Of a stretch of 13,002 nucleotides of DNA, positions 6,312 to 13,002 are shown in pieces. The stretch is from assembly GCA_016295245.1 (NCBI GenBank), contig JAEDLO010000045.1:1-13002 (forward strand), given 5' to 3'. Below the pieces are notes generated by a model. The model was not told the DNA's origin, searched no databases, and saw nothing but the letters and a program-made list of their open reading frames with translations. Numbering within the stretch: the first letter of the stretch is position 1; every line of letters begins with the position of its first letter. Origin of the DNA: Bacteroidales bacterium. Its GTDB lineage: Bacteria > Bacteroidota > Bacteroidia > Bacteroidales > UBA932. Position numbers and translations under genes: made by a program.

Positions 6312-7157
6312 CTATTTCTTGTTGATGTCGATGAAAGGAATAGCTCCGCCTCCGTTGTAGGTAGGCAGGACTCCGTCCCATTTCTGGATGGCATCCTGAC
6401 GGACGAGCAGTTCGTTCAGGGAAGCGGCGACGGTCCTGTTGTAGTAGGCCTCGCCGTCGGCTTTGATCTTCAGGGCGGCAGCCTCACCTTCGGCCTTCGC
6501 GATAGCAATCTTGGCGTTGGCTTCGGCTTCCTTGACCTGGTTCTCTGCACGCAGGGCGCTCTGGATGGCTGCGTTCTTCTCGTCAATCATCTTGCGCAGG
6601 GACTCCGGCGGGGTGATCTGGGAGGTGAACTCCTTGACAATGAAGCCCTCGTCGTTCATTGATTTCTCGAGCATCGCCCTGACCTCGGCCTCGAACTTGG
6701 CGCGGGACCCCATCAGTTCGTCAGAGGTATAGCCGTTGGCCACGATACGGTATGCATCATAGATGCAGGTGCGCATATAGCCGGCCTCTATATCCTGCAG
6801 AGGGCGGCGGTAGGTGGCGAACACCTTGGCTGCCATATCCCTGTTGAGCTGGTAGGCGAGTACCGGATCCATCTCAAAGATGGCGGCATCCTTGGTGGTG
6901 ACGGTAAATGGAGCGTAGTCAACCCTCTGGATATAAACAGGATATGTATATACGGCAGTGGTTATCGGGTTGAAGAAGGTCCATCCGCTGACAGGAGTGG
7001 CCTTGAGAGTTCCCTGTTCGGTGAGGGCGAATTTCTTGAACTTGATGCCGACTTCCGACGAATCAACGACGGTGCAGCAGGACAGACAGAGGATGATAGC
7101 CAGAACTGTTCCGGCTATTGCGAGCACGTGGCTCTTCTTGAGAGTAAAGTTTGCCAT
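6312..7157 (-). CDS. SPFH/band 7 (prohibitin-like) membrane protein
   Basis: 281 residues from MANFTLKKS. One hydrophobic segment (about 9-29, ending LSCC) anchors it to the inner membrane. It is followed by an SPFH/band 7 domain (about 30-190: VDSSEVGIKFKKFA, SGWTFFNPITTAVYTYPVYIQ, FTVTTKDAA, FTSQITPPESLRKMIDEK). A long charged Ala/Glu/Lys-rich coiled coil comes next (about 190-240, AENQVKEAEANAKIAIAKAEGEAAALKIKADGEA). Family members assemble into large rings in lipid microdomains and scaffold or modulate membrane proteases; the specific role here is unknown. A longer reading from 7196 adds 13 residues through promoter-like sequence, so the Met at 7157 is preferred. The two adjacent Cys do not form a standard lipobox (Cys rather than Leu at -3), so a plain membrane anchor is more likely. 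Monocistronic: its own promoter lies in a 42-base gap after the efflux operon, and a strong terminator follows. Confidence 0.93.
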   Translation of the reverse strand: MANFTLKKSHVLAIAGTVLAIILCLSCCTVVDSSEVGIKFKKFALTEQGTLKATPVSGWTFFNPITTAVYTYPVYIQRVDYAPFTVTTKDAAIFEMDPVLAYQLNRDMAAKVFATYRRPLQDIEAGYMRTCIYDAYRIVANGYTSDELMGSRAKFEAEVRAMLEKSMNDEGFIVKEFTSQITPPESLRKMIDEKNAAIQSALRAENQVKEAEANAKIAIAKAEGEAAALKIKADGEAYYNRTVAASLNELLVRQDAIQKWDGVLPTYNGGGAIPFIDINKK

Positions 7158-7161
7158 TTGA

Positions 7162-7192
7162 CAAATATATAAGGTTATACTTTGCAAATATA
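7162..7192 (-). promoter_or_regulatory. Tandem -7 boxes (TATATTTG twice) upstream of the band 7 gene
   Basis: TATATTTG occurs twice on the minus strand, at 7192-7185 and 7169-7162, 23 bases apart. The distal box would start transcription near 7178 and give a leader of about 20 nt, which fits. The proximal box would start at or within the ATG at 7157, so it is probably inactive for this start or gives a leaderless message. No TTTG stands 19 bases upstream of either box; for the distal box that position lies in the end of the efflux channel gene. Confidence 0.5.
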
Positions 7193-7199
7193 ACAATTA

Positions 7200-8372
7200 T
7201 TACAGATTGAAGCACTCCAGTATGCTGACCAGATTGCGGAGGTCCCTTTCGTTGCCCAGGGCGGCGACATAGGCTTCATACCACTGGGAAGTCTCCTGAA
7301 TGTAGTCCACCATTGAGATTTCACCTCCATGAAGGGCGGCGAGGGCGAGAGCGGGACCGCAAGCGTCAGTCAGAAGCGTTTCGTATTCTCCGGCCAGGGC
7401 CTTCATCCTCAATGCATTGGAGTAGGTGGCCTTGAGGGAGTTGTAGCAGCGGGATGCGGCGTCCCTCTGCTCAGCCTTTGCCGACAGTTCCCTTGCCCTG
7501 GCGGCCTTGACGCGGCCCTTGTTTTCCCACAGGGGTATGCTGATGCTTCCCTTGATACCCTGCAGGGTGGTGCCGAGTATGCGCTCTGAGGCGTAGCCCA
7601 GGGAGAACTTCGGCAGATTGTCGGCGATCTGGAGTTTGGTCTGCGAGGCGGCCAGTTCCACTTCTTCCCTTATGGACAGAAGCTGGGGGTTCCGTTCTGA
7701 GGCCTCGGCAAACCAGCTCTCGAAGTCATCGGGAAGCAGCACCTGCTCGAAACTGTCCATTACAACATCTATGTCCATTCCGCCCGCAATGCGTTTGAGT
7801 TCGCTTTTGGCGAGTTCGTGCAGGGTCCTGTTCTCCTCGTAGGCGGACTTTGCCCTGAGGACTTCGAGCCTGACCTTCTGGAGATCCATCTTCGAGACGC
7901 TGCCGGAAGACTCGAGGCTTTCCCAGGCTTCCATCAGCGCCTTGGCGTTGTCATAAATCTTTCCCAGCTCGCGCTCAAGGCAGTTGTGATAGATGAGGTC
8001 ATAATAGACCTGCGAGGCCTCGAGCATCACGCTCTGGTATTCCATCCTATAGTTGTATTCGGCAAGGCTGCACTCCCTGTCGGAGAGGCGGCGCTTCCAA
8101 TAATAGACGCTGGGGAAATCGAAGCTCTGGTTGAATGCTATGTCGATGCGGTTGCCCGTCTGGGGAGAGTCTCCCCAGAGGTAGCCGAGTTCGAGTTCGG
8201 GGTTGGATGGGTTAAGCCCGGTTCTGGCTTCGAGCTTTTCGGCTTCGGCCCTGCTGCGGGCGGCTTTCAGGGAGAGATTGTGTTCCCCGACTGTCTTGAG
8301 AACATCCTGCAGGCTTTGTGCTGAGGCGGAAAGCCCCAGCATCATCATTCCTATTATAATATATCGTTTCAT
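7200..8372 (-). CDS. Outer-membrane efflux channel, TolC/OEP family (CusC/CzcC-like)
   Basis: 390 residues from MKRYIIIG. A Sec signal peptide (hydrophobic 4-16, cleavage after SASA at 18) precedes two OEP repeats (about 19-200 and 220-385) rich in long amphipathic helices. Family features include N-terminal LQDVLKTVGEHNLSLKAARS, LNPSNPELELGY, and in the second half ERNPQLLSIREEVELA, LPKFSLGYA and IKGSISIPLW. It should form the trimeric channel that carries exported substrate across the outer membrane. It lacks an N-terminal lipidation Cys, unlike CusC, and is somewhat shorter than CusC/CzcC (about 420-460). The ATG at 8372 overlaps the pump gene's stop by four bases (ATGA), typical of translational coupling; a longer reading from 8399 would run back into the pump gene and carry no usable signal. 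Last gene of the efflux operon. No hairpin plus T-run follows its stop, so read-through into the band 7 gene is possible. Confidence 0.93.
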   Translation of the reverse strand: MKRYIIIGMMMLGLSASAQSLQDVLKTVGEHNLSLKAARSRAEAEKLEARTGLNPSNPELELGYLWGDSPQTGNRIDIAFNQSFDFPSVYYWKRRLSDRECSLAEYNYRMEYQSVMLEASQVYYDLIYHNCLERELGKIYDNAKALMEAWESLESSGSVSKMDLQKVRLEVLRAKSAYEENRTLHELAKSELKRIAGGMDIDVVMDSFEQVLLPDDFESWFAEASERNPQLLSIREEVELAASQTKLQIADNLPKFSLGYASERILGTTLQGIKGSISIPLWENKGRVKAARARELSAKAEQRDAASRCYNSLKATYSNALRMKALAGEYETLLTDACGPALALAALHGGEISMVDYIQETSQWYEAYVAALGNERDLRNLVSILECFNL

Positions 8373-11300
8373 TTTGAGTTCTTTTTCTTGTCGTACCACT
8401 GATAGATGACAGGCATCACGAAGATGTTCAGCAGGGTTGAGGTCACAAGACCACCGAGCACCACTGCCGCCATAGGGCTCTGGATCTCATTGCCGGACTC
8501 TTCGCCGTTAAGGACGAGCGGAATGAGGGCCAGGGCAGAGGTGAGGGCTGTCATCAGGATAGGGTTGAGCCTGTCCGCAGAGCCTTTGATGATGGTCTCG
8601 TGAAGAGGGGTCCCAAGGGCTCTGAGATGGGTGTAGCGGCTTATGAGCAGCACGCCGTTGCGGGTGGCGATGCCGAAAAGTGTGATGAAGCCGATGATGG
8701 ACGGGATGCTCACTACGCCCGAACTTACCCAGACGGCGAATACGCCTCCGATCAGGGCGAGCGGCAGGTTGACAAGCACGATGGCCGACAGGCTCACGCT
8801 CCTGAACTCCAGGTAGAGCAGCAGGAAGATGACCAGGAAGGCGAGGATGGTGGCGAGCACAAGGGTGCGGCTTGCGTTGCGCGCACTTTCAAACTGGCCG
8901 CCATATTCGATGCGGTAGCCTTCCGGCAGGCTGATGTGTTCATCCACAGCCTTGCGTATGTCTTCCACCACGCTGCCCACGTCGCGTCCGCTGACATTGG
9001 CGGATACCACCAGCTTGCGCTGCACATTCTCCCTGGAGATGGTGTTCGGGCCGCTGGATGATACGATGTCGGCGACCTCGCTGAGCGGTACTTTGGTGCC
9101 GAAGCCAGTGTCTATCAGGGCGTTGCGTATGCCTTCGAGGTGGTCGGTATACTCTTCGTCGAGGCGCAGTACGACGTCATAGCGGCGTTGCCCCTCATAG
9201 ATGTCGGAGAGTTTCTCCCGGGCGAAGGCAAGGTTGATGAAGCGGTTGAAGTCGTCCATACTGATGCCGTTGGCGGCAAGGGCCTGGCGGCGCGCCCGGA
9301 TCTGGATTTGCGGGGTCTGGTCCTGCTGCTCCACGCTCACGTCAACAAGGCCTTCGATGCCTGCTGTGGCGTCCTTGATGGAGTTGCCGATGAGCTTGAG
9401 CCTGCTGAGCTCCGGGCCGAAGATTTTGATGGCGATGGCGGCCTTGGTGCCCGAGAGCATATGGTCGATGCGGTGGCCGAGAGGCTGCCCGACGGTTACG
9501 GCTATGCCCGGGATGGAGCCCAGACGCCTGCGCGCTTCATTGAAGACTTCGTCGCGCGAACGGTCGCGCAGGGTGAAGTTGACCTCGATTTCGGCACTGT
9601 TGGTCGCCTGCGAGTGTTCGTCGAGGTCGCCGCGTCCGGTGCGCCTGGCGGTGCTGGTGACTTCAGGTATGCTCAGCAGCTCCCTTTCCATCAGTTTGCC
9701 GAGTTCATTGCTGACTTCCAGCGAAGTGCCGCTCTTGCAGACGGCGGAGATGGTCATCGAGCCCTCGTTGAACTCCGGAAGGAAGCTGCTTCCCAGTGTG
9801 AAGAAGACTGCGATGGCACCGACGGTCAGCGCCAGGGTGAGCCCGATGACGGTCTTCTTGTGGGCGAGCACCCATTCCAGAGCCTTGGCATACCAGCGCG
9901 ACAGCAGGCTTGAAAGGAAGCCTTCGCGCTTGTTGCGCTCCAGGTAGGACTCTTTTGAGAGCAGGTCTCTGCATAGCAGGGGAGTGACGCTCATCGCAAC
10001 AAGCAGGGACATCGCCAGCGCAATGATGAAGGTGATGCCAAGAGGCCTGAGCAGCCTGCCTTCCATACCTGAAAGGAAGAAGAGAGGGGTGAAGGCGACG
10101 ATGATGATGAGCGTGGCGTTGATTACCGAAGATCGGATTTCGCGAGATGCGTCAAATACGACATCGAAGGCGCTGCGCCGCTGCCCGGCAGGGAGAAGAT
10201 GGTTCTCCCGAAGCCGCTTGTACACATTTTCGACGTCGATGATTGCGTCGTCGACCAGGGATCCTATGGCTATGCACATTCCTCCCAGGGTCATCGTGTT
10301 GATGTCCATCCCCAGCAGATTGAGCACGATGAGGGTGCCCAGCAGTGAGAGCGGGATGGCGAAGATGGAGATGAGCGTAGTGCGGAAGTTGCCCAGAAAG
10401 AGGAAGAGTACGATAATGACGAAGATTGCGCCTTCAATCAGCGCCCTGCCGACGTTGGATACGGAAGCCTGGATGAAGTCGGCCTGCTGGAAGACGTGCG
10501 AGTCGATGGCGATGTCCTCAGGCAGCGAGCGTGAGATCTCCTCGAGACTCTTCTCGATGGCGCGGGTGACTTTGAGCGTGTTGATGTTGGGCTGCTTGCT
10601 GATGGAGATGATGATGCCTTCCTTGTTGCTGACGGAGCCGTAGCCCATCTTTCGGGCGGCGCCGATTTCCAAACGGGCGACGTCTGAGAGCATAACAGGC
10701 TTGTCGCCGCTCAGCTTCACCAGCGAACTGCCCAGCTCCTCCAGGTCGGTGCTGCGGGCAACTCCGCGCAGGGCGTACTCGTTGCCCCATTCGCGCAGCA
10801 CTCCTCCCTCGGTGTTGACCGAAAGAGTGCGCCCGACGGCCTCGATTTCCGCCATTGAAACCCCGTAGGCGAGCATCCTGGCAGGGTCGGCGATAATCTG
10901 GTATTCCTTCAGGTCGCCGCCCATCACGGTCGCCTGCGACACTCCGCCGGTGGCGAGGATTGCGGGGGCAACCACCCAGTCGGCAAGATCGCGCAGCTCC
11001 ATCAGGCCTGTGCTGTCGGCGGTCATTCCTACGAAGATGATTTCACCCATCACACTGGATTGAGGGGCAAGTACGGGCGTGATGCCCTCCGGAAGGCTCT
11101 CTGCGAGGGTGACCATCTTCTCGGAGACTATCTGCCTTGCGCGGTAAACGTCCATACCCCAGTCGAACTCAACCCAGATGAAGGAGTAGCCGTAAAGGGA
11201 AGTGGAACGCACGCGGCGGACGTTGGTGGCGCCGCTGACGGCGGTCTCGACCGGGAAGGTTACAAGCCTTTCGATTTCCTCGGCGGACATACCGTTGGCG

Positions 11301-11461
11301 TCACACATTATCACGACAGTCGGGGCTGTCAGGTCGGGGAATACGTCCACGTCCATCTTTCTGGACGAGACTATGCCTCCTGCTATCACCAGTACCGCAC
11401 CAAGCAGTACCAGCAGCCGGTTCTTCAGGGAGAACTCAATGATTTTATTCAGCCAGTTCAT
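8369..11461 (-). CDS. Heavy-metal efflux RND pump, CusA/CzcA family
   Basis: 1030-residue inner-membrane proton antiporter of the HME-RND family, of normal length. Twelve membrane segments are expected: TM1 at about 13-31, TM2-6 within 339-498, TM7 at about 536-556 and TM8-12 within 866-1019. Two large periplasmic loops lie between them. The FPDLTAPTV segment (41-49) and the TM4 motif GSLVDDAIIDVEN (400-412) are HME hallmarks. Its acidic residues D404, D405 and E411 correspond to the proton-relay positions of CzcA/CusA. RIDHMLSG (664-671) is the conserved porter-domain segment. Of the CusA copper-binding Met triad, only a Met at about the M672 position (M668) is seen. The other two positions carry no Met by my alignment, so copper export by the CusA mechanism is doubtful. 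Zn, Co, Ni, Cd or another cation is possible. The start lies 17 bases after the adaptor stop; the stop overlaps the channel gene start. Confidence 0.95.
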   Translation of the reverse strand: MNWLNKIIEFSLKNRLLVLLGAVLVIAGGIVSSRKMDVDVFPDLTAPTVVIMCDANGMSAEEIERLVTFPVETAVSGATNVRRVRSTSLYGYSFIWVEFDWGMDVYRARQIVSEKMVTLAESLPEGITPVLAPQSSVMGEIIFVGMTADSTGLMELRDLADWVVAPAILATGGVSQATVMGGDLKEYQIIADPARMLAYGVSMAEIEAVGRTLSVNTEGGVLREWGNEYALRGVARSTDLEELGSSLVKLSGDKPVMLSDVARLEIGAARKMGYGSVSNKEGIIISISKQPNINTLKVTRAIEKSLEEISRSLPEDIAIDSHVFQQADFIQASVSNVGRALIEGAIFVIIVLFLFLGNFRTTLISIFAIPLSLLGTLIVLNLLGMDINTMTLGGMCIAIGSLVDDAIIDVENVYKRLRENHLLPAGQRRSAFDVVFDASREIRSSVINATLIIIVAFTPLFFLSGMEGRLLRPLGITFIIALAMSLLVAMSVTPLLCRDLLSKESYLERNKREGFLSSLLSRWYAKALEWVLAHKKTVIGLTLALTVGAIAVFFTLGSSFLPEFNEGSMTISAVCKSGTSLEVSNELGKLMERELLSIPEVTSTARRTGRGDLDEHSQATNSAEIEVNFTLRDRSRDEVFNEARRRLGSIPGIAVTVGQPLGHRIDHMLSGTKAAIAIKIFGPELSRLKLIGNSIKDATAGIEGLVDVSVEQQDQTPQIQIRARRQALAANGISMDDFNRFINLAFAREKLSDIYEGQRRYDVVLRLDEEYTDHLEGIRNALIDTGFGTKVPLSEVADIVSSSGPNTISRENVQRKLVVSANVSGRDVGSVVEDIRKAVDEHISLPEGYRIEYGGQFESARNASRTLVLATILAFLVIFLLLYLEFRSVSLSAIVLVNLPLALIGGVFAVWVSSGVVSIPSIIGFITLFGIATRNGVLLISRYTHLRALGTPLHETIIKGSADRLNPILMTALTSALALIPLVLNGEESGNEIQSPMAAVVLGGLVTSTLLNIFVMPVIYQWYDKKKNSK

Positions 11462-11478
11462 AACTCTGAAGGTTTATT

Positions 11479-12981
11479 CTAATGTGCGTGACCTGCGTGG
11501 GGGTCAAGGCCGCCTGCCGACTGGGCAAGACGTACCAGAGCGGTTCCACGGCTTACTACTCTCTGACCGGCGTCAAGGCCTTCGAGGATCTCTGCCCTCA
11601 GTCCGTCAGTGCGGCCGACCTTGACCTGGGTCTTCTCGAAGAAGATCGGGGTTAGCTGCCTGTAGACGAACCACGCGCCCATCTCCTCAATCAGCGCACT
11701 CTGGGGCACGCAGACTGCTTCCTGCCCGCCAGAGGTCAGAAGGGTGGCGTCGGCAAAGCTGCCGCTTACAAAGCTGCCGTTGTTGCGTATCTCAAGGCAT
11801 ACGCTCAGCAGCGGGCTGGCTGCCGTTGCTGACCTGGCAACTGAAATGATTCTGCCGCCAAGCTCGGCGAGGCTGTAGGTCTTGCCTTCATAGCTGATGT
11901 TGGCGTCCACCACGCTCTGCAGGCTGCGGCCGTAACGCGGCTGGACAAGCAACTCGAGCATCAGGTGAGAGTCGTTGCAGACTGTGGCGAGTAATTGCCC
12001 CTCCTGGACGAAGTCGCCGTTGGCGACATAGACGCTCTCGATATATCCGCTTTGCGGGCTGAGCACCTTCTGGGCATCGCCTGAGATGTTGGCGGCAAGG
12101 TTTTCGTAATTGGCGCGGGCGGTCTCGTATGCGGCCTTTGCGCTGCTGAGTTCGGCCTTTGAGACTATGCTCTCCGGCAGGCTGCTCTTTCGCTTCCATT
12201 CGCTTTCCGCCCTTTCAAATTCGGCCTGGGCCTCCTGGAGCCTGACTCCAAGGTTGGAGAGGGCGAAGCCCTTGCTGCTGATGTACATAAGGGTCTGGCC
12301 TTCGCTGACACTGCGTCCCGGCAGAAGCGCCCCCTCAGAGAGGAGAGCTGCTCCGGCGGAGCGGGCGATGACCGAAGTTCCGGCGCCCTGAACAGGGGAG
12401 AGCCGGCCTGAAGCCTTGATGGTCTGGCCGATTGTCTCGAGGCGGCTCTCGTCAGTGCGGAAATCCAGCTTCCAGCTCTGCTCCTTGGTGAAAGCGACAC
12501 CGTTGCTGCTCGAAACCTGAGCGCGCTCAGCCGCCTGGTCGGCTTCGTGGTGGTCGGCGTACACCGTGATCGGGATGCTTAACGGGCGGAAGCCTTCCAC
12601 GGTGATTGTCAGGCTGTCCTGCCCGGCGCGGGATGCTTCCATACAGAAAGCGAATTCGCCCTCTGAAAGCTCGCCGCTGCAGTTGCCGCAAAGCTTAGAG
12701 CTGACGGTTATGCGGGCGGCGTCAAGCGGCTTGAAATCCGACAGGCGTGTGACGTGGGCTATGATTTCGGAATGGCTTGAGGCGCTCAGGGGTTCGGCGG
12801 CGAGGAAGATTTCAAGTTCGTCACTGTAGGATGCGAGCAGGAACTTCTCGTGTTCGTGGGCGTGTTCGTGTTCGTGGGAGCTGGCCTCGTGGGCGTGCTC
12901 TTCGCGGGCAGGATTGGTGTGGTTGTGGCAGGCTGTGCACAATAGGGCGCAGACCAGGGCCAATGCACTTATCTGTTTCAT
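11479..12981 (-). CDS. RND periplasmic adaptor lipoprotein with His-rich tail regions (CusB/CzcB-like)
   Basis: 500-residue membrane fusion protein that should link the pump to the outer-membrane channel. The signal peptide ends in LLCTAC, so lipidation at C18 is likely though -3 is Cys rather than Leu. Residues 19-45 hold nine His (HNH, HAH, HEHEHAHEHE), a probable metal-binding tail, and the C-terminus ends HAGHAH. Residues 47-145 form an extra N-terminal beta-rich domain with CGNC at 98-101, of the sort seen in Bacteroidota efflux adaptors. The adaptor core follows: GVAFTKEQSWKLDFRT (161-176), first half of the barrel-sandwich (about 185-235), alpha-hairpin (about 240-300), second half (about 305-335, GYIESVYVANGDFVQEGQLL), beta-barrel (about 338-415) and membrane-proximal domain (about 420-485). 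Length exceeds the usual 350-410 because of the N-terminal additions. First gene of the operon; only 21 bases of AT-rich upstream sequence are visible, so any promoter or metal-responsive operator lies outside. Confidence 0.94.
   Translation of the reverse strand: MKQISALALVCALLCTACHNHTNPAREEHAHEASSHEHEHAHEHEKFLLASYSDELEIFLAAEPLSASSHSEIIAHVTRLSDFKPLDAARITVSSKLCGNCSGELSEGEFAFCMEASRAGQDSLTITVEGFRPLSIPITVYADHHEADQAAERAQVSSSNGVAFTKEQSWKLDFRTDESRLETIGQTIKASGRLSPVQGAGTSVIARSAGAALLSEGALLPGRSVSEGQTLMYISSKGFALSNLGVRLQEAQAEFERAESEWKRKSSLPESIVSKAELSSAKAAYETARANYENLAANISGDAQKVLSPQSGYIESVYVANGDFVQEGQLLATVCNDSHLMLELLVQPRYGRSLQSVVDANISYEGKTYSLAELGGRIISVARSATAASPLLSVCLEIRNNGSFVSGSFADATLLTSGGQEAVCVPQSALIEEMGAWFVYRQLTPIFFEKTQVKVGRTDGLRAEILEGLDAGQRVVSRGTALVRLAQSAGGLDPHAGHAH
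12844..12927 (-). repeat. Short imperfect repeat encoding the His-rich segment of the adaptor
   Basis: Degenerate 6-base units (on the plus strand CGTGTT, CGTGGG and variants) encode alternating His-Glu and His-Ala codons, residues 19-46 of the adaptor. The stretch is low-complexity at the DNA level and could change length by slippage in steps of two codons without a frameshift. Confidence 0.65.
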
Positions 12982-13002
12982 ATAGATGATAATAATTCGG
13001 GT

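Noticed and set aside
7158..7196. 13-residue N-terminal extension of the band 7 protein
   Set aside because: Falls in AT-rich promoter-like sequence; MANFTLKKS followed by the hydrophobic segment is a normal start.
9140..9947. Two long plus-strand open frames opposite the RND pump gene
   Set aside because: Artefacts of GC-rich coding sequence; they overlap each other and the conserved pump.
12844..12927. Short direct repeats considered as a CRISPR or tandem-repeat locus
   Set aside because: Units are about 6 bases, in frame, and encode His/Glu/Ala within the adaptor; no spacers.

Overview
The window looks like chromosomal DNA from a fairly GC-rich member of the Bacteroidota, most likely Bacteroidales. 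Three things point that way: promoters with the Bacteroidota pattern TTTG-N19-TAnnTTTG, starts without clear Shine-Dalgarno sequences, and gene content typical of gut or host-associated Bacteroidales (GH78 rhamnosidase, a Bacteroides-type DPP IV-like S9 peptidase, type B L31, a CusA/CzcA efflux operon). Rikenellaceae or an uncultured gut Bacteroidales lineage would fit, but the genus is inference. I see no mobile element, CRISPR array, tRNA or rRNA.

Layout. (1) Bases 3-2212, plus strand: the C-terminal part of a GH78 alpha-L-rhamnosidase, cut by the window edge, overlapping by one base an M20 metallopeptidase (dipeptidase). (2) Bases 5635-2218, minus strand: three genes joined by one-base stop/start overlaps: a small single-pass membrane protein, an S9B DPP IV-like serine peptidase with an unusually short propeller domain, and a secreted protein of unknown function. 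This cluster runs tail to tail into the M20 gene with 5 bases between the stops. (3) Bases 5989-5738, minus strand: rpmE2 (L31 type B), with its own consensus promoter and a strong intrinsic terminator. (4) Bases 5990-6311: an AT-rich gap holding the band 7 gene's terminator, a second perfect Bacteroidota promoter, about 110 bases with no credible ORF, an intrinsic terminator, and then the L31 promoter. This is the layout of an independent small RNA gene of about 114 nt and is the most interesting part of the window. (5) Bases 7157-6312, minus strand: an SPFH/band 7 membrane protein. (6) Bases 12981-7200, minus strand: a complete tripartite heavy-metal efflux operon in the order adaptor (His-rich lipoprotein), inner-membrane RND pump, outer-membrane TolC-like channel.

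How the genes work together. The efflux genes would form one envelope-spanning pump that exports metal ions or other cations. The His-rich ends of the adaptor suggest metal capture, and the pump lacks most of the CusA methionine triad. The rhamnosidase/M20 pair and the DPP IV cluster fit breakdown of glycans and peptides in the periplasm and cytoplasm. The L31/small RNA region is the only stretch where visible regulation goes beyond simple promoters. All family assignments come from reading motifs and from remembered family features; no database search was run.
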